From the NCBI GenBank assembly GCA_903930745.1, contig CAIYZX010000288.1, positions 1-7,718 on the forward strand: a stretch of DNA of 7,718 nucleotides, given 5' to 3'. The stretch comes from an uncultured Chloroflexota bacterium (GTDB taxonomy: Bacteria > Chloroflexota > Limnocylindria > Limnocylindrales > CSP1-4). The translations under genes and the position numbers were made by a program. Below the pieces are notes generated by a model. That model did no database searches, had not been told where the DNA came from, and saw nothing but the letters and a program-made list of their open reading frames with translations. Positions 5,728 to 7,718 of this stretch are shown here, one piece after another (within the stretch, counting starts at the first letter, position 1; each line of letters begins with the position of its first letter).

Positions 5728-7718
5728 CGACCGAGCTTGTGCCGCCGCGGGCCACCGGAGCGAACAGCCTCAAGGAGCGTCTGGCGATCCAGGACCGCCG
5801 GATCGCGGAGACCGGCGTCTTCGAGCCGGAGCTCCGCCTCAAGGGCGCGGATCCCGTTGCCTTCGAGGTGCTGTTCACGAAGATCCACCAGGCGGTGATC
5901 AACGCCCGCGAGGTTGCGCTGCTGATCTCCGCCTCTCCGGCGACCCGTGAACAGGGCGAGATCATCTTCGGCCTGTTCACGCCTGAGGGAGACTCCATCG
6001 CCCTCAGCTCCGGCCTGATGATCCATGTGCACACGATGAGTCGCGCGATCAAGTGGATGATCGCGAACGACTACGAGACCGCCGTGGGCATCAACCAGGG
6101 CGACTACTTCTTCAACAACGACTCGTTCATCGGTGGCGGGCACCCGTCGGACCAGATGCTGATCACGCCGTACTACGTGGACGGGGAGATCGCCGGCTGG
6201 ATCGGCGGCCTGACCCACGTGGTGGAGACCGGCGCGGCGGAGCCCGGCGCCATGGGGTCCAGCTTCACGAGCCGGTTCGTGGAGGGCCTGATCCTCCCGT
6301 GCCTCAAGGTGGGCATCAACGACCAGTTGACCCGCGACGCGGAGATCCTGGTGGAGCGGTCCGTCCGCACGGCGGTCCCGTGGCTGACGGACAACCGCGC
6401 CAAGCTGACCGGCATCAAGCTGATCCGCGACGCCATGGAGCAGCTGATCGGCGAGATCGGTGCAGACCGGTACCACCAACTGTCGCGCGAGTACATCGAG
6501 GACACCCTCCGGGCCTCGCGTGAGAAGGTCCGCCGCTTCCTCCACCCGGGTCGCTATCGTGACGTGGCGTGGCGCGGCGTGTCCCTCACCGGACAGGAGT
6601 CGCTGATGCAGGCGCCCTGCGAGCTGGTGGTGACCCGCGAGGGCCGGATCATCCTGGACTATGACGGCGTCCCCTCGGCGCGGCGTCAGCCGTTCCAGGG
6701 CACGCTGCCGCTGTTCGAGGGCATGCTGTTCAACGCGCTGATCCAGAACGTCTTCTACGACCTGCGCTACAACGACGGCACCTTCCTGGCCGTGGAGCTG
6801 CACGTGCCCGAAGGTACGGCCTGCAACCCCACGGACATCTTCCTGCCCACCACGCTTTGGGGGCCCGCCTATGCCGGCCTGCAGGCGCTGGGTTCCTGCG
6901 TGGCACGCGCCTACTTCGCCAACGGCTACCTGGAGGAGGCCCACGCGTCCGGTCCGCTCACCTCTGGGAACCTCGTTGGCGGCTTTGACCAGTACGGGCG
7001 TCCCGTTGGTGGCCAGTGCTTCGAGTTCGCCTCGTCCGGCATGTACGCCACGGCCTTCATGGATGGGCTTGACTCCGCCTTCAGCGACTTCAACGCCGAA
7101 GGCGACATGGGTGATGCAGAGGTCTGGGAGCAGGGAATGCCCCAGGTCTGGCTGGCCCGGGAGATCCGGAAGGATGGCGGCGGCTTTGGGCGGTACCGCG
7201 GTGGCAACGGCATCCACTCGCTCTACATGGCGCCGGAGGGGGCTCGCATCGAGATGGGATCGTTCGGGTCTCCGCCGATCTTCTCCACCACGGGGATCAT
7301 GGGCGGGTATCCCGCACCGCCGTTGCGCACCTACATCGGGCGCGGCAGCAACCTGCGCTCGCTGATCGAGTCCGGGGCGGATCTCCCGAACGGCGAGGGC
7401 CTGGATCCCGCGGAACCCGCGTTCGTCAAGGCGATCGACGCGGACTGGGAACTGGTCCTTGGCCAGAACTACCCTGTGCGGGAGCTGGAGCCGGGTTCGC
7501 TCTTCTCCGTGGTGACGGGTGATGGCGGCGGCTTTGGCGATCCCATCGAGCGCGAGCCGCTGCACGTGGCGCGTGATGTCGCCAACGCGCTGACCAGTGC
7601 GGAGACCGCCGAGCGGATCTATGGCGTCCGGCTCGGCCCGGATGGCTCCGTGGATGCTGCCGCGACGAAGGAGCTGCGGTCCGCCATGCGCCGCCGGCGC
7701 CTGGAGCGTGGCGTGCCG
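5724..7718 (+). CDS. Hydantoinase B/oxoprolinase family protein, acetone carboxylase alpha (AcxB)-like subunit (3' end missing)
   Basis: The frame is open from ATG 5724 to the last base, giving 665 residues with no stop. It is the catalytic partner of the preceding subunit. The superfamily core is clear: NNDSFIGGGHPSD (131-143), GWIGGLTHVVETGA (158-171), SVRTAVPWLTDNRAKLTG (213-230), FNAEGDMGDAEVWE (456-469), GGGFGRYRGGNG (485-496) and GGGFGDPIEREP (601-612). His140, Asp143 and His165 match, with the same spacing, the Mn ligands I recall for AcxB (His150, Asp153, His175). The C-terminal VDAAATKELR-ERGVP stretch also resembles AcxB. AcxB is about 770 residues, so perhaps 60-100 are missing past the window. 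If it acts like AcxB it receives the activated intermediates from the AcxA-like subunit and forms the C-C bond; if hydantoinase-like, it opens a ring C-N bond. Family is sure, subfamily likely, substrate unknown. Confidence 0.9.
   Translation, partial: MTTELVPPRATGANSLKERLAIQDRRIAETGVFEPELRLKGADPVAFEVLFTKIHQAVINAREVALLISASPATREQGEIIFGLFTPEGDSIALSSGLMIHVHTMSRAIKWMIANDYETAVGINQGDYFFNNDSFIGGGHPSDQMLITPYYVDGEIAGWIGGLTHVVETGAAEPGAMGSSFTSRFVEGLILPCLKVGINDQLTRDAEILVERSVRTAVPWLTDNRAKLTGIKLIRDAMEQLIGEIGADRYHQLSREYIEDTLRASREKVRRFLHPGRYRDVAWRGVSLTGQESLMQAPCELVVTREGRIILDYDGVPSARRQPFQGTLPLFEGMLFNALIQNVFYDLRYNDGTFLAVELHVPEGTACNPTDIFLPTTLWGPAYAGLQALGSCVARAYFANGYLEEAHASGPLTSGNLVGGFDQYGRPVGGQCFEFASSGMYATAFMDGLDSAFSDFNAEGDMGDAEVWEQGMPQVWLAREIRKDGGGFGRYRGGNGIHSLYMAPEGARIEMGSFGSPPIFSTTGIMGGYPAPPLRTYIGRGSNLRSLIESGADLPNGEGLDPAEPAFVKAIDADWELVLGQNYPVRELEPGSLFSVVTGDGGGFGDPIEREPLHVARDVANALTSAETAERIYGVRLGPDGSVDAAATKELRSAMRRRRLERGVP

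Noticed and set aside
5580..7565. Long open frame on the - strand (661 codons)
   Set aside because: It lies opposite the HyuB-type gene, whose + frame has clear conserved motifs. Its translation is low-complexity and rich in Arg, His, Val and Asp, as expected for the complement of GC-biased codons, with no recognisable domain.
3571..7718. 5-oxoprolinase (fused OplAH type)
   Set aside because: The fused form is a single protein of more than 1200 residues. Here the two halves are separate genes with an ATGA overlap and Acx-like sequence features.
1..7718. CRISPR array, tRNA, rRNA, insertion sequence or phage genes
   Set aside because: No regularly spaced repeats, cloverleaf, transposase or terminal inverted repeats are visible; coding density is nearly complete.

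Overview
The window carries five genes, all on the + strand, packed head to tail as one apparent operon. Two are cut by the window edges. The DNA is strongly GC-rich and third codon positions are nearly all G or C. The substrate-binding protein has a twin-arginine signal, a lipobox and a long Thr/Pro/Ala linker. That combination, with the GC content, fits a GC-rich Terrabacteria lineage, most likely Chloroflexota, with Actinomycetota as the alternative. There is no rRNA or marker gene to settle this.

Bases 1-3491 encode a spermidine/putrescine-family (Pot-type) ABC importer: the C-terminal end of a PotC-like permease (1-279), a PotD-like lipoprotein (287-1477), a PotA-like ATPase (1474-2598) and a PotB-like permease (2595-3491). 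The visible order C-D-A-B is a circular permutation of the familiar A-B-C-D order. Junctions are a 7-base gap followed by two 4-base GTGA overlaps. Two polyamine-contacting positions of PotD appear changed, so the substrate may not be a plain polyamine.

Bases 3492-3570 are the only real gap. It holds a GC-rich hairpin with a weak T-tract and, just downstream, an operator-like inverted repeat (TGCAT-N7-ATGCA) next to the ribosome-binding site of the following gene.

Bases 3571-7718 encode a two-subunit enzyme of the hydantoinase/oxoprolinase superfamily, joined by an ATGA overlap: a HyuA-type ASKHA-fold subunit (718 aa) and a HyuB-type subunit (665 aa visible, open at the window end). Both resemble the beta (AcxA) and alpha (AcxB) subunits of ATP-dependent acetone carboxylase more than classical hydantoinases or 5-oxoprolinase. 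The H-x2-D...H pattern that binds Mn in AcxB is kept with identical spacing.

The simplest reading is an uptake-and-catabolism operon. A polar, probably amine- or amide-containing compound is imported by the Pot-type transporter and then carboxylated or ring-opened, with ATP, by the Acx/Hyu-like enzyme. The substrate is unknown. A small gamma (AcxC-like) subunit, if present, would lie beyond base 7718.
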